From: Morinoia aosen
Lineage: Eukaryota > Arthropoda > Malacostraca > Amphipoda > Talitridae
Assembly: GCA_030386875.1 (NCBI GenBank)
Contig: CM059574.1
Location: forward strand, 4,037,934-4,101,933
Reading direction: 5' to 3'
Length of the DNA: 64,000 nt
Below, one piece after another: positions 1 through 10,710 of the stretch. Made by a program: the position numbers and the translations under genes. Below the pieces are notes generated by a model. That model saw nothing but the letters and a program-made list of their open reading frames with translations, ran no database searches and had not been told where the DNA came from. Positions within the stretch are counted from its first letter, which is position 1; the number at the start of each line of letters is the position of its first letter.

Positions 1-2436
1 AAAATAAGAAAAACGGTTAACTTAAACTTCAAACATCGGCATAATTAATTTAACGCATAGTAACCACGCAATACCAGCGTGCTCAATCACAACAAAATGT
101 TAATTAATGAAATAACAATTAATTAAACAATTAAATGACAATTCCAAATCAAAGATAACGCTTATGAAATTAATTCAACCATACAGATCGTAAACCGTTT
201 TTAATATGAAATTGCGTTAAATCTATCGCAAATCGTACTACCAAAAATCAAAAAGGAACTGAACAAATTTTTAGTGTTACTTCCACCAAGCACTATTATG
301 CTTCAAGAAAAACAAGCAATCACGAGGGTATCTTTAGCGAACACATAATACGTACCCGTTCGTTTGAAAACAAAAAACTCATACCATGGTTAATAGCCTT
401 AATTAAAAAACGCACAGGAAAAACTGTTAAAGAAGAACCGTTACATCACTTTTATGATTAAAGGTTAACGCAAGGCAACATGTCAGAACTCCAAAGAAAA
501 CATTCCCTATTAATACTCTACCCCTCGCCGTTAAAACAGCATGGTTATCATTATAGTTAAAAAAAAATCAAACGCCAAAACAACAATACGGTTAAGTAAT
601 TTTCTAGAAATACAACAAAATAAAATTTACGCACCGGAAAAAATCATTAACACAACCACAGCATTCGAATTAAATGTTTAAACCCTTTTTCCGTTAAAGT
701 TAACATTTTCCGCAAACAACCACAACAGACGATTAAAAATTAATTTTAATACATTCTCAGAAAAAAAAAATTTTTACCGCATAGGAGAATATTAAAAAAA
801 CTTAATAATTAAAAAGCATAAAAGCAAAGCAAGGAAAACACGCAAAAAAGCAAAGCAACTGACTTACCGTGCTTAAAATAATTTCAGCACGTCGACAGCC
901 ATGTAGAACGATGTAAAGGAATCAAATATTGAAACGCCATTTCATATTGATAAAAATAATCCACCGAATATATAAAAAAAATTACCATTTGCACGATCAC
1001 AAATACCTTAGTGTTTTTGCACCTATTAGAAAAATTGAAACATTAAACAAAAATAAATCCACCTTGTAAAAAAAAAATTTCGTAAGAAATCGGAAACGCC
1101 ACCAAAAAAAATAATGCAACCCAAAATCAACATTATTAAATTAGAAATGTCAAACTTCTAAAGTCAAAATTAATACGAAATTACTAATTAATTCTTGAGA
1201 ATTAACGCGTCAATATAAAAAAACTTAAATTAAAAGCATGGATTAAATAGAACACTGCGCGCAATTTATCGCATATTTCTTGCGATTAGCATTTTTCCTA
1301 AATCACTGCGCGCCAACATTTCAAGAGCGGGGTAATTTTCAACTACCTAAATTTTAAACACTTTTAAATTTTCTAATTCACTTTAAATTTCGATTACTTT
1401 CAAGGTTTTAACTATCCTAAATTCCATTCCGTATCAAATCTCAAGTTCATGGCTACAGTTCAGCTGCTCCTGATCTCGAAGATTGTATAAGATCATTGAT
1501 TGACGGCGTAGATTGTACAGGATTGTCCCCGATCCTATGATGATTAGCAGCATCACCGCGATCGCGTGGTGATTAGTGACATCACCACGGTTAGCCACGG
1601 CTGTGCAGATGATGACAAAGTCGTCATAGCTAGCAAATGCCGTCGAAGTGCCGCCATCGAAGACACTATCCGCCTCGCCCATCGATGGTACTCTCCGATC
1701 CTTTGCCCCTGAAAGGAAGGATTCAGAAAACGATTAACATGGCCGTTACAATTAAAAAGGAATAACCTACAACATTTAATTTGGTATCAGAACTCGGAGG
1801 TCTGACAAAAGTCATTTAACAACCACGATAGTCTCGCCTAAAAAAATAAACGCTGAACGTATCGAAAAATGTCAGGTGACAAGACACCTGTCTTATAAAT
1901 TTATCTTAAATTCTTGCTGATCGTTGAACTTTCTGGATCATCGACATTCTAGACCTAGATTCTAGATCAGCGACATTCCGGATCAGATAAAAATGGCTCA
2001 GCAAGATCGCAATAGCGCCTCTCGCAGCATGATTTACATGCTCAGCGAATTCAATTCACCGCCTGCGCAAACGTTCACGAATAAAAATGTCAATTTAGCA
2101 AAACGAATGTCTGAGTGAATTCGAGATAAAATTTAATGAAACGTCTTAGCGACAGTAAAAAGCTAGACAATGTAAGTTCCTCTGGGGAAAATACCTAAAC
2201 ATTACCTCAATTGACTTGAGAATAAAACAACAGTAAAAATAACATATAAAAATACAACGCATTGACTACTGAGATTAATATGAACGCAAGGCATATTGCA
2301 CAGAGCAAAAAAATAAACTCCTAAAATTATGATTATGACCCTTAACATTATTGATAAACCGTTAAAACAACGATAAAAGGTAATTCGTTACTCGTCGATT
2401 GTTTAGAACGTCATACAGTCTAATGAACTCGTCTTT
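1..2436. other. AT-rich non-coding left edge, probably 3' flank or LTR region of gypsy element A
   Basis: Very AT-rich sequence with no credible protein; the only ORF of note (82 codons, minus, 1434-1682) resembles nothing I know. If element A is complete, its 3' LTR should lie here, but I could not match this sequence by eye to a copy beyond 8108. Around 1915-1990 a short imperfect repeat of GACATTC and GATCAG motifs is visible. Confidence 0.4.
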
Positions 2437-3480
2437 CTAACTCACAGTTTTACTCTTTTTCAGTGGTAACAAATGATTTAGATTACTCCTAATAATTTTT
2501 GATCCAATTTTAATATCAGCGTAATTACGTTTAACTTTTTGCACTACTGCTGGACCCACCCAGGTCAGCTGAAGCTTATGTTTCTTATCGTGATTTTTTA
2601 AAAGAACGCGATCGCCTACGTTTATGTCCTTGTTGCGCCGCTTGAGATTTCTATAGAGATTTCGCTCTGTTGTGTTGTTTATAATTAAATTTCTAATATT
2701 TTCCACGGTTCGAACGGCTTCTCTAGCTCTAATATTCACTAAATCTAATTCTTCATCAAAACTGTAAATGACTGAATCGAAAGATTCTGACTGGTAGTAT
2801 GCACATGTGTCACGATTAAAAACCACGAAGCTTGGTGTTTCACCTATAGTAGAATTGAGAGAGTTATTCAAGGCATTCTCAACCACTTCTAATAATTGAT
2901 CGCACTCAGCATGAACTAGAGTGTTTACATACAATTTCAAAAGGTTAGTAATTTTCTTATTGTTGCGCTCTACAATAGCATTAGAATGTGGACTGTACGC
3001 TAAAACCTCTCTCTTAGCAATGGCATGAATTTTTGCGTACTGTTTTACCGCCACGGATTTGAATTCTAGGGCGTTATCAGATATGAGTGTTTTGGGGTAA
3101 CCTAAAAGCGAAAAGCAATTACTTAGACAAGCAATTATTGTTTCAGTACGGCGATTGGAAATAGCATACAACCTACAAAACCTGGAAAATAAATCTATTA
3201 CAACCAATATATACTTATTCCCATTATCGGTTACGTTAAGTGGTCCCAAAAGGTCCATTGACACAACTTCAAATGGCTCTCTAGCTATCGGAGCTGTCAA
3301 AATTTTAATGGGTACTGAAGGTCTAGCTTTAATTAGTTTACAAACTACACAGTCTTTCACAAATTTTCGCACAATCATTTTTTCCAAATTATTATAATAT
3401 TTTAGTTTGAATTTAAACAAAGTATGCTTGTCGTCTACATGGAACATACTATGGATTGCTAGAATAGCTCTACCCATCAA
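2437..3480 (-). CDS. int: Integrase of gypsy element A (behind an in-frame TGA)
   Basis: Integrase inserts the cDNA copy into chromosomal DNA. The 347-residue frame has the zinc-binding HHCC module (H10, H14, C44, C47) and a complete DD35E catalytic triad: D76 in SMDLLGP, D135 in ISDNALEF and E171 in SNAIVERNN. A basic C-terminal part with GDRVLLKN follows. It shares the frame of the upstream pol ORF, separated by 12 codons containing one TGA. The ATG given is simply the first after that stop. Either the TGA is a single inactivating mutation or it is read through; mutation is simpler. Confidence 0.88.
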   Translation of the reverse strand: MMGRAILAIHSMFHVDDKHTLFKFKLKYYNNLEKMIVRKFVKDCVVCKLIKARPSVPIKILTAPIAREPFEVVSMDLLGPLNVTDNGNKYILVVIDLFSRFCRLYAISNRRTETIIACLSNCFSLLGYPKTLISDNALEFKSVAVKQYAKIHAIAKREVLAYSPHSNAIVERNNKKITNLLKLYVNTLVHAECDQLLEVVENALNNSLNSTIGETPSFVVFNRDTCAYYQSESFDSVIYSFDEELDLVNIRAREAVRTVENIRNLIINNTTERNLYRNLKRRNKDINVGDRVLLKNHDKKHKLQLTWVGPAVVQKVKRNYADIKIGSKIIRSNLNHLLPLKKSKTVS

Positions 3481-3516
3481 GAAGTTAGGTACGACTGCTG
3501 TCAGAATGGTACTAGG

Positions 3517-6500
3517 TCAATTATCAATCTCCCTACGTCGGTAAAGAATATCATTCAGAATTAAAAAATTTTGCAAGTCTGGGATAGCCGAAATACTGTC
3601 ATGTAATAAAGCATTCTTAATTTCTATGCAGAAAGGGTCTTTGTTCTGCTCGTCTATAAATTCCTTAATAGTCCAAGAAACCTCTGTTTCTTTCGGTACA
3701 TAGTCTAGAAGCGGTGGTCGCGCGTCTGGGTCTGCTGCACCGTCAGCATTGTCGTTATGCGGCGGGTCAACCACCTCGTCCCTTGTCACGTGCAGTCCTT
3801 TTTTTCGTGCTCGTGCCTCCACAATACAAACTTCCGATTCAATTGCGGCCTCCAAATCATCACATGAATTCAGTTCTTTAAGATTTAATTTCTCGTTATT
3901 AACAGGTAATCTGCTTAGATAATCTGCTACCACATTTTCCTTACCGGGTAAATATTTAACCACGGGCTCAAATGAATGAACACTGATACACCATCTCGCC
4001 ATATTGGTGTCGTCAGGAAGTTTTTTATTAAAAAGTGGCGCTAAAGGTTTATGATCTGAATATACCCGGACGGGGTACCCAGTTATTAAATACTTGAAAT
4101 ATTTTAATGCTGAATGAATTGCGAAGAATTCTTTTTTGGTAGTAGAATATCTTCGCTGGCTCGAATTTAAATTTTTACTATAATATGCTATAGGTCTTAG
4201 AATTTTGTCGCTTGAATCATCCGCCTGCATTAGTACAGCTCCAATGCCTGAATTTGAAGCGTCAGTAAAAACATGGAAGTCTCTAGTATAGTCGGGATGT
4301 CTTAGAACTGTGTCAGAAGTTAACAACGACTTCATAAAATCAAAACTTTTTTGACACTGGTCTGTCCAAGTATAAACAACATTCTTTCTCAAAAGGTTGT
4401 ACAGGGGGTAAGCTACTTCCGCAAAGTTGGGTAAAAAATTTCGAAAATAATTTGCTAACCCTAAAAACTGTTGTAGTTCCTTAACATTGGTCGGCGCTCG
4501 GCAGTCTTGTAATTTCTGTGAATATTTATACTTAATACCATCGGCGGCAATGATATGGCCTAAATATTCAATCTCGTTTTTAAAGAAATGGCATTTCTCA
4601 AGTTTTAATGATAAATTATCGGATCGCAGCATCTTGAGAACAATTTCTATATCAACCAAGTGCTGATCTTTATTTTTTGAAAACACCAATATATCGTCTA
4701 AGAAGACGAAAGCTAATTTACCCAGAATGGGTGCAAGGGCAGAGGTCATTACTCTTTGAAATACTCCCGGTGAGGTTGAAAGACCGAATGGTACACGGCA
4801 GAAATGAAATTTACGGTAATTTATACTAAATGCCGTGTACTTTCTACTCTCTTGTTCTAACTCAATTTGATGAAATGCCGAGCGAAGATCAAGATTAGAA
4901 ACCCACGCGTTACCGCCTAAAGTCGATAAAATATCATCAATGCGGGGAATGGGATAAGAGTGTTTAATCAAAACTTTATTCAAGGAACGAAAATCTATTA
5001 CGGGACGAAGATCTCCCGATTTCTTTTTAACTACAATGACAGGAAAATTAAAATCAGAGTTTGACTCTTCTATTATTCCCTGATCGAGCATATCGTTAGT
5101 TATTCGCATTACTTCTTCTTGATATTTGTGAGGTATGCGATAGGGAGCTAAATTTAGTACCGGTGCTTCGGGTTTTAAATGAATTTCATGCTTCAAAATA
5201 TTAGGAACGCCTATGGTTTCACCTTCGAGTGTTACTACATCACGGTAATTATTTAACAAATTAACTAAAGGTAATTGAATGTCTACTTCATTGCATGAAA
5301 TGTCCTTTTCCGACAAAACACGTCTTATCTCCTGCTTTCCACGTTCTGACACAATTACTTCTGCTTCTAAATCTGCATTTACTTCTGCATTAAATTCTGG
5401 CTCCTCGTTATCAACGAGAATTTCACTTCCGCCACGAGTGTCAGCATTCAACTCAAGTTTTCTATTGACCATGACATTCATTCCGCCACCTGCCGAGACA
5501 ACTTTCATTTTATCTGACCCCGCGACCGAATTTACTTCAACATTATGAGCGTCTCTTAGTGCTGTTTCAACACTTGTTAAATATACTTCGCTCTCGATAT
5601 CCTCTGCTTCTATTAATTCAACATTACACAGCATAGTATTCTCAGACAGATACACTGTCTCTTCACTTGAATTCAACACCATAATCGGCACCACGCCGTC
5701 ACTGTCCACTTGAACAATTGAATCTGCTATCATAGCACCATTATCGAGACATCTCTTTGTAATTATATACTCTCCTGGCGTTGGTTTCTTAAGGAAGCCA
5801 TGAACAACATTTACTGAGTTACCAGGAACTTCAACCTGATTGCAGTGCACAATTAACTGCTTCGGACTCTTCGACGTCTCTGCCACCGTTGGACTTTCTT
5901 TCTTTTTTCTGCAGTCATCATTTTTTACAAGTCTATTACTTTTTCTCGCGACAGCAATCTCTGACACTAGACAGTCGCTATTCACTATTTTTCTCATGAC
6001 TACTTCTCTGCTTAACAACGGCTCCATATTTAATTTACAAAATGGGATTGAAATGCCATTCCAAAGAAGTGTTTGATCTTTAAAATTAATGACCGCGTCC
6101 TTCAAAACGTCACGGCCCAAAATCAGGTCATAGTTGAAATTAGCTTCCTTTACAATAAGAGCATTTGTTTTAATCACTTTATTAGAGCCTGGAATGGTAA
6201 TATATAATTCAACTTCTCCTGTTACGTGACTCTTGCCGTTTATTCCTTTAACTGTGAGATTACTCGGCTTAACTTCATCACTCAAAATTTTAAATTGCCT
6301 GTAACTGATCAGACATTTCTCTGAGCCACTATCCACTAAAGCATTTAAATACTGGTCATTATTTTTGATGATAATTGTCGGTTTATTACAGTCTTTGAAC
6401 GCGACTAAACCAGCATTCTTATTAACATTATTTACAACGCTCACAGAGAAATAGGATTCGACAGACTTGCTTCGATCATTAGTATTTTCCAGCTCTTCGT

Positions 6501-6645
6501 CTTGCAATAAATTATATCTATTTTTACACTTAAATAAAGGATCAATAACCGATTCAGTTGTCTCGCAGGTATCTGGTATTTTTGCCACGGTCGCAAGATT
6601 AACGAGGTCGTCGCCGCTGATCACCTCGGGCTCAATCAATTTCAA
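3517..6645 (-). CDS. pol: Pol of gypsy element A: protease, reverse transcriptase, RNase H
   Basis: Enzymatic polyprotein, 1042 codons from the first usable in-frame codon (a TTG). In the element it is entered by frameshifting from gag, not by its own start. The aspartic protease shows VDSGS at about residues 104-108 and ILGRD near 175. The reverse transcriptase shows VIDFRSLN, then the catalytic FLDD at about 649-652 (the YLDD-type motif with Phe), and PFGLSTSPGVF. RNase H begins near 790 with FTDASNSG and contains the VYSDHKPL motif. A His/Glu-rich spacer of some 250 residues between protease and RT looks unrelated to known domains. The frame stops at TGA 3517-3519, but homology continues in the same frame into the integrase. 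Confidence 0.9.
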   Translation of the reverse strand: MKLIEPEVISGDDLVNLATVAKIPDTCETTESVIDPLFKCKNRYNLLQDEELENTNDRSKSVESYFSVSVVNNVNKNAGLVAFKDCNKPTIIIKNNDQYLNALVDSGSEKCLISYRQFKILSDEVKPSNLTVKGINGKSHVTGEVELYITIPGSNKVIKTNALIVKEANFNYDLILGRDVLKDAVINFKDQTLLWNGISIPFCKLNMEPLLSREVVMRKIVNSDCLVSEIAVARKSNRLVKNDDCRKKKESPTVAETSKSPKQLIVHCNQVEVPGNSVNVVHGFLKKPTPGEYIITKRCLDNGAMIADSIVQVDSDGVVPIMVLNSSEETVYLSENTMLCNVELIEAEDIESEVYLTSVETALRDAHNVEVNSVAGSDKMKVVSAGGGMNVMVNRKLELNADTRGGSEILVDNEEPEFNAEVNADLEAEVIVSERGKQEIRRVLSEKDISCNEVDIQLPLVNLLNNYRDVVTLEGETIGVPNILKHEIHLKPEAPVLNLAPYRIPHKYQEEVMRITNDMLDQGIIEESNSDFNFPVIVVKKKSGDLRPVIDFRSLNKVLIKHSYPIPRIDDILSTLGGNAWVSNLDLRSAFHQIELEQESRKYTAFSINYRKFHFCRVPFGLSTSPGVFQRVMTSALAPILGKLAFVFLDDILVFSKNKDQHLVDIEIVLKMLRSDNLSLKLEKCHFFKNEIEYLGHIIAADGIKYKYSQKLQDCRAPTNVKELQQFLGLANYFRNFLPNFAEVAYPLYNLLRKNVVYTWTDQCQKSFDFMKSLLTSDTVLRHPDYTRDFHVFTDASNSGIGAVLMQADDSSDKILRPIAYYSKNLNSSQRRYSTTKKEFFAIHSALKYFKYLITGYPVRVYSDHKPLAPLFNKKLPDDTNMARWCISVHSFEPVVKYLPGKENVVADYLSRLPVNNEKLNLKELNSCDDLEAAIESEVCIVEARARKKGLHVTRDEVVDPPHNDNADGAADPDARPPLLDYVPKETEVSWTIKEFIDEQNKDPFCIEIKNALLHDSISAIPDLQNFLILNDILYRRREIDN

Positions 6646-6665
6646 TTCCTCCTTACTTCCTTCAC

Positions 6666-8108
6666 CTAGCTTAAAAAATCACCTGACTCGGTTTCAGCCC
6701 CATGCACTTCACTTTTACCATGGTTTGCGCTACCTCTACCGCGTAAATACGCCTTATAGTTGCGGACTTCTGTACCGCTCGCTCTACAATTCTTTACTAC
6801 ATGGGTTCCGCCGCAGGCAAAGCATCCTCTCGGAAACTGACCTCTTTGAAATCTGCACTCAAAGTGCCCTACCATCGAACACGAATTACAATACGGGAAA
6901 CCTGGTTTTTTCGTTCCTGAATTTCCTCCAAATTGACCAGAACCAGAACTACTACTGTCTGATTTCATCATGTTACATTCCAAATAACCATTTCCTCTAT
7001 CACCTACGTAACTGCTAAACTCTCTTCCTCTAATACGAGGATTTCTTAGCCAGGGTTTAGGAACAATCCTACGTACTCCTGATCGAAAATTCCTACGGTA
7101 ATTTCCGACACTTCCGTAGAACACCTCGTTTTCCTGGAATTGATCTGGCTCATCAAAACTTTGCTCAAACTCGCTGGTTACTTCACCTACGTAACTCTCA
7201 GGTTCGTGCCTGACCTGGTACTTTTGCGCGATTATCTTCTTTGTTTCGGCTTGCATTCTGACAGTTGAAATTAGCCTGGCAAGCAATTCTTCAGCAGTGC
7301 TGAATTGTTGCTCAAAAATTTTCCGTGCGAAGGACTCATCTAATAGGGGACCAAGGATAGCCAACGCCAAACCGTAGGACATGCTATCTCCAACAAATTT
7401 TTTTAAATCTGCCTGCGTCGTACAGCTCTGAAAATACGGGTGTCTCTGCCACCCCAGTGAGTTTGAATCCAAAATACTTTCAGTGAGCTTTCGTATCTTC
7501 GAAAATGCGGTCACCAACTGGGCTGCAAGGGCGTTGTTTTTCACTAATTGCAATTCATTTAAATCGCAGGCTAAGGCATGAATACTTTTCTCACCTCTAC
7601 AAACGTAAATATCCTCAAGAATCTGAACTACTTGACCGAACGTGTAATTTAAATCAGCATTTACGAGTTTCGTGACAACCGTATTGAAGTCACCTATGTT
7701 TTTATTCGCAGATCTTATAAGAAATTCCTTGCGCCTCTGATCACTTTGGGCGTCTGGAAGTAGCGATAGATACGCTTTTAGATTCTGTATGTGTGTATGG
7801 AAAGATTTGTTTTCGAGGAACTCAGCATCCTGAGCCCTCCGTCTACCGCGGAAGATGGGAAGCTCCGCATTTGTCATAATGGTACCTACATTGGGAACAT
7901 TTATGTTTGCAGCAATATCGCGTGCAAGTTGCGTCGGGTTTACATTACCACTACTAGTACTAGGTCCTGCGCTCGCTGTGGTCGGAGTTGTCATTTTGCT
8001 AACTACTGTCGCACTAGTCACTCTTGGGGTACTCAGTCGTCCGTATCTAGTTACAGTAGGGTCTGTCCGTATCACCTCGTCGTCACTATCAAAGTAATCA
8101 GACATCAA
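6666..8108 (-). CDS. gag: Gag of gypsy element A
   Basis: This 480-codon frame encodes the structural Gag protein that assembles the retrotransposon particle and packages its RNA. The N-terminal 60 residues are Ser/Thr-rich and low in complexity. The middle is a helical capsid-like region, and the C-terminus has an Arg/Gly-rich stretch followed by two Cys/His zinc-knuckle-like motifs: CNSCSMVGHFEC, then CFACGGTHVVKNC. The spacing is somewhat irregular compared with the usual CX2CX4HX4C. The ATG at 8106-8108 is the first in frame. The frame ends at TAG 6666-6668, directly after a slippery heptamer, so the same message can be read on into pol. Clean over its whole length. Confidence 0.88.
   Translation of the reverse strand: MMSDYFDSDDEVIRTDPTVTRYGRLSTPRVTSATVVSKMTTPTTASAGPSTSSGNVNPTQLARDIAANINVPNVGTIMTNAELPIFRGRRRAQDAEFLENKSFHTHIQNLKAYLSLLPDAQSDQRRKEFLIRSANKNIGDFNTVVTKLVNADLNYTFGQVVQILEDIYVCRGEKSIHALACDLNELQLVKNNALAAQLVTAFSKIRKLTESILDSNSLGWQRHPYFQSCTTQADLKKFVGDSMSYGLALAILGPLLDESFARKIFEQQFSTAEELLARLISTVRMQAETKKIIAQKYQVRHEPESYVGEVTSEFEQSFDEPDQFQENEVFYGSVGNYRRNFRSGVRRIVPKPWLRNPRIRGREFSSYVGDRGNGYLECNMMKSDSSSSGSGQFGGNSGTKKPGFPYCNSCSMVGHFECRFQRGQFPRGCFACGGTHVVKNCRASGTEVRNYKAYLRGRGSANHGKSEVHGAETESGDFLS
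6672..6678 (-). promoter_or_regulatory. -1 ribosomal frameshift slippery site T TTT TTA between gag and pol
   Basis: On the minus strand the gag codons read GAT TTT TTA AGC TAG. The heptamer T TTT TTA is in the X XXY YYZ register needed for -1 slippage. Gag codons start at positions congruent to 2 modulo 3 and pol codons at 0 modulo 3, which is exactly a -1 shift. The gag stop lies two codons downstream. I did not fold the downstream RNA, so a stimulatory stem-loop is not shown. Confidence 0.8.
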
Positions 8109-9689
8109 TCAATCCTATTTCCTCAATCAATTGAAAAATTTCCCTATTCTCTATTCTCAATATCAATCAAAGATCAATCAAAAATTAATGCATCACTTCG
8201 GAACAAAAATAAAAATATTTTGCCTAACTTCAATCAATACACAGCAAAATTAATAATTCCACCTGCATTAATAATCACAAATTAGTAGCAAAGAAATAAT
8301 AAAACACATCACCAATAATCTCAATGAAAATGAAAACTAACGTCACTATTAATAGCGTCCGAAGAATGTAACTTTTTAAACACCACACCCAGCACTATTG
8401 TTGCTGTTCTATTGTTGCTGTTTTACCAACTGCTGTTCACGTGACACCGCCTCTCAGGCAAGAGCTCTGAGCTTCACAAAAAAAAATTTTCCAGCCGCTG
8501 CGCAGCAAAAGAATTTCCTATCAAAATTACAGCTCCGAACAATCAAAATTAATGTTCTCAATGACTCCTACTAAACCTACTACTCAAAAACAATAAACTA
8601 TCTAACTTAAAATAGGTATTGAAGTTAAAATGGTGGCAAATCAGCTATATCCAGATACGTAGAGTGCAGCTGTGTCGTCTATCACTGTCACTATGCGACT
8701 GCCCGCTTGCTGGTAGCCTGCTACTGCAATGCGCTTCTCACACGAACACGGCCAAAAAAAAATGATGCAGTAAATGCGCACAAAAAAATATAGCCTGCTT
8801 AGCGACAGCTCTCAGAGGCTCGGGTACACTCGTACCGAGATAGCAAAAAAAATTATCAACAAAACTTAACTGAAACAAAGATGATGGCTGCAGATCACGT
8901 TGTTGACGTTGAAGGAATGCAGCCGCTGGTACACGATGTTTGATATGACGTCGAGTCAGGCTATCACGTTGCTGAAGATACACGCCGGTACTAAAGTAAC
9001 TTGGTACCACGTTGATGAACTAATACTGTATAATGGTAGCACATGTCACGCAGCACTGGTACAGTTATTGGCACGGTATCTCACAAGTTTGTAGCAAAGT
9101 ATCTCAAAACCATTTAAAACCAGTTGTTGATCACTTAATTGTTTGTAGCACTTGTAGATTTTAAAAAATTGTTCCTTTATTCAATATTTGTTGCTGGAAA
9201 TGCGCAGATTTTCACCTCGAAGACTAGTTCTATCTCGTCTCCGGACTCGTACACAAGAATTCTTGTTCGCAACGGTGAATCAAGATTAAGAAAAATCGTA
9301 AATTGGCAGCAAGCTTCTTGTAATAATTCTTTCGGTACTCCAATTCCAAATACGATAGTAGTTTCTTGCGGCTGCCAGAGTTGATTGTTCCCGCCGGTAC
9401 ACATCGGGATTTAATAGTGTTCAAAAATGCCAGTAATTGGACACTTGATATCCACTTAACACTTATGCACGATTATGCTAGTGTGAGTTCTGTTCACCAC
9501 ATACTTAGGCCACCACAATGTGCAGGGCAGGATAAAACACGAGTGGCTTGGGATGTTTTACTGTCTAGGTGTTGGTTGAAGGCAGGTAATTGTATGAATG
9601 AGCACCTGGCCTCGACAAGGGCGGCCTTTTATAGGTGTCGTCCAGATACAGACAATGCTACTACAGATAGACATGTGCGGAGATGCTGC
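8109..9689. other. Non-coding interval right of gypsy A
   Basis: About 1.6 kb without a recognisable protein. The first 500 bases are AT-rich with many ATCAATCA-like words and would be the gag leader of element A. The 5' LTR should follow, but no pair with sequence left of 2437 was found by eye. The small ORFs here (up to 126 codons) look like chance frames. Confidence 0.4.
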
Positions 9690-10710
9690 ACAGTGTCGGG
9701 TATGGGTCTCAAGCAGGTTGTGGAACCAACACGGTTTCTTCAATAGGTTTCTCCGTTGGTTCAGGGATGGTGCTTTAGCAGGTTGCGTGACTTGCGTGAA
9801 TAACTTGGTCTTGGTGTCGACGAACTAACTCTCCCCCCTGCGGTTCGCACGTGCTCGTCATAGCCGTGCTGTTTAAGGACCTGCTTCCGTGCGGGCATCG
9901 AGGGTTCGAATCCCGGCGCTCGGTGGCGATTTTCTCCGTTGGGTGTTGAAAATTCCAAGCACAATATTCCACTCTACCCAGGGGTCTGAAATGGGTACCT
10001 GTCTTGACCGGGGAAAATCGTTATGGCGTCCTGGTGTTAGTTATAAGGCATTTAAAAAACCAATGTACAAGGTGATATGTATCTGGCTTGAATTGGAAAT
10101 AATGCATCCGTAGATGCCGTTGTTTGTTTGTAGGATACTGGACCCGTTTTCTCAACGGTGGTAGCAGGGGTCCATTTCGGGGAACCCGTCGGGTTTTGAC
10201 GGACCATCACGGGTGACTCCGGCGGAATGTCGACCGAGCGAGACCCTGGGTGGTATCTCTTTTGAGCGTTCTGGCGTTGAGCAACTTTGAACACGATTGC
10301 TTCTGACGGCCAAAGTAGATCAAGACGGGAGCAAACTTTCCTGCCCAACATTAGCTTGGTGGGCGTAACACCTGTTGCCTTAAGGTGTGTCCGCCGATAG
10401 TTGAACAGGAACCGGTCCAGTGCTAGGCACAGGGGTTCAGTTGACTTCCGTATATTCTTCTTGAACGTTTCTACCATACGCTGTGCCAGGCCATTAGTTG
10501 AAGGATGGTACGGTGCGCTCGTAATGTGCCGCAAACCATAGCCTTCACAAATTCTTGGAATTCTGCAGATGTGAAACACATGTCATTGTGCAAGACAATG
10601 GTTACTGGAAATCCAAACGTCGTAAACGTGTGTTTTAGGCACGAGATCATTTCACTCGAGGTTGAAGTAGTTGTGGGAAAATTTCGTCCCATTTTCGACC
10701 CACTTAGGGT
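9690..10710 (-). pseudogene. Gypsy integrase fragment (same family as element C), split by a SINE
   Basis: Minus-strand remains of a Ty3/gypsy integrase core and C-terminal tail. The reading frame at 10125-10579 contains the conserved APYHPSTNGLA block with the catalytic region, then a C-terminal tail closely matching the better copy at 38135-38665. A second frame (10471-10713) holds the preceding TFGFPVTIVLHND part, so at least one frameshift separates them. The aspartate region reads LHND instead of SDNG. Homology breaks off at about 10710, where the satellite-like repeat begins. At 9849-10124 a SINE interrupts the tail. Confidence 0.85.
9849..10124 (+). mobile_element. tRNA-derived SINE inserted in the gypsy integrase tail
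   Basis: Comparison with the related uninterrupted copy near 38235-38250 shows about 275 extra bases here. The extra segment has a B-box GGTTCGAATCC at 9903-9913, and about 42 bases upstream a weak A-box TAGCCGTGCTG (9861-9871): RNA polymerase III promoter spacing as in a tRNA. The T-arm pairs only partly, so it is not a functional tRNA gene. The tRNA-like head is followed by a unique body and a tail ending in GTTTGTTTG. Target duplication could not be fixed. Confidence 0.65.

Larger units (their letters stand above)
2437..8108 (-). mobile_element. Ty3/gypsy LTR retrotransposon, element A (coding region)
   Basis: Three consecutive minus-strand reading frames give the gypsy order gag, protease, reverse transcriptase, RNase H, integrase. 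No envelope-like frame follows the integrase, so this is a plain metavirus-type retrotransposon rather than an errantivirus. The gag-pol junction is an intact -1 frameshift arrangement and the only visible break in pol is one TGA before the integrase. LTRs were not recognised, so outer limits are those of the coding region. It is the best-preserved LTR element in the window. Confidence 0.9.

Noticed and set aside
1782-1800. TGGTATCAGAACTC as a primer binding site
   Set aside because: It is on the plus strand, whereas gypsy A runs minus, and no LTR edge or coding sequence lies next to it.
9853-9925. tRNA gene
   Set aside because: The B-box is good, but the T-stem and acceptor do not pair properly and the segment continues as a SINE body.
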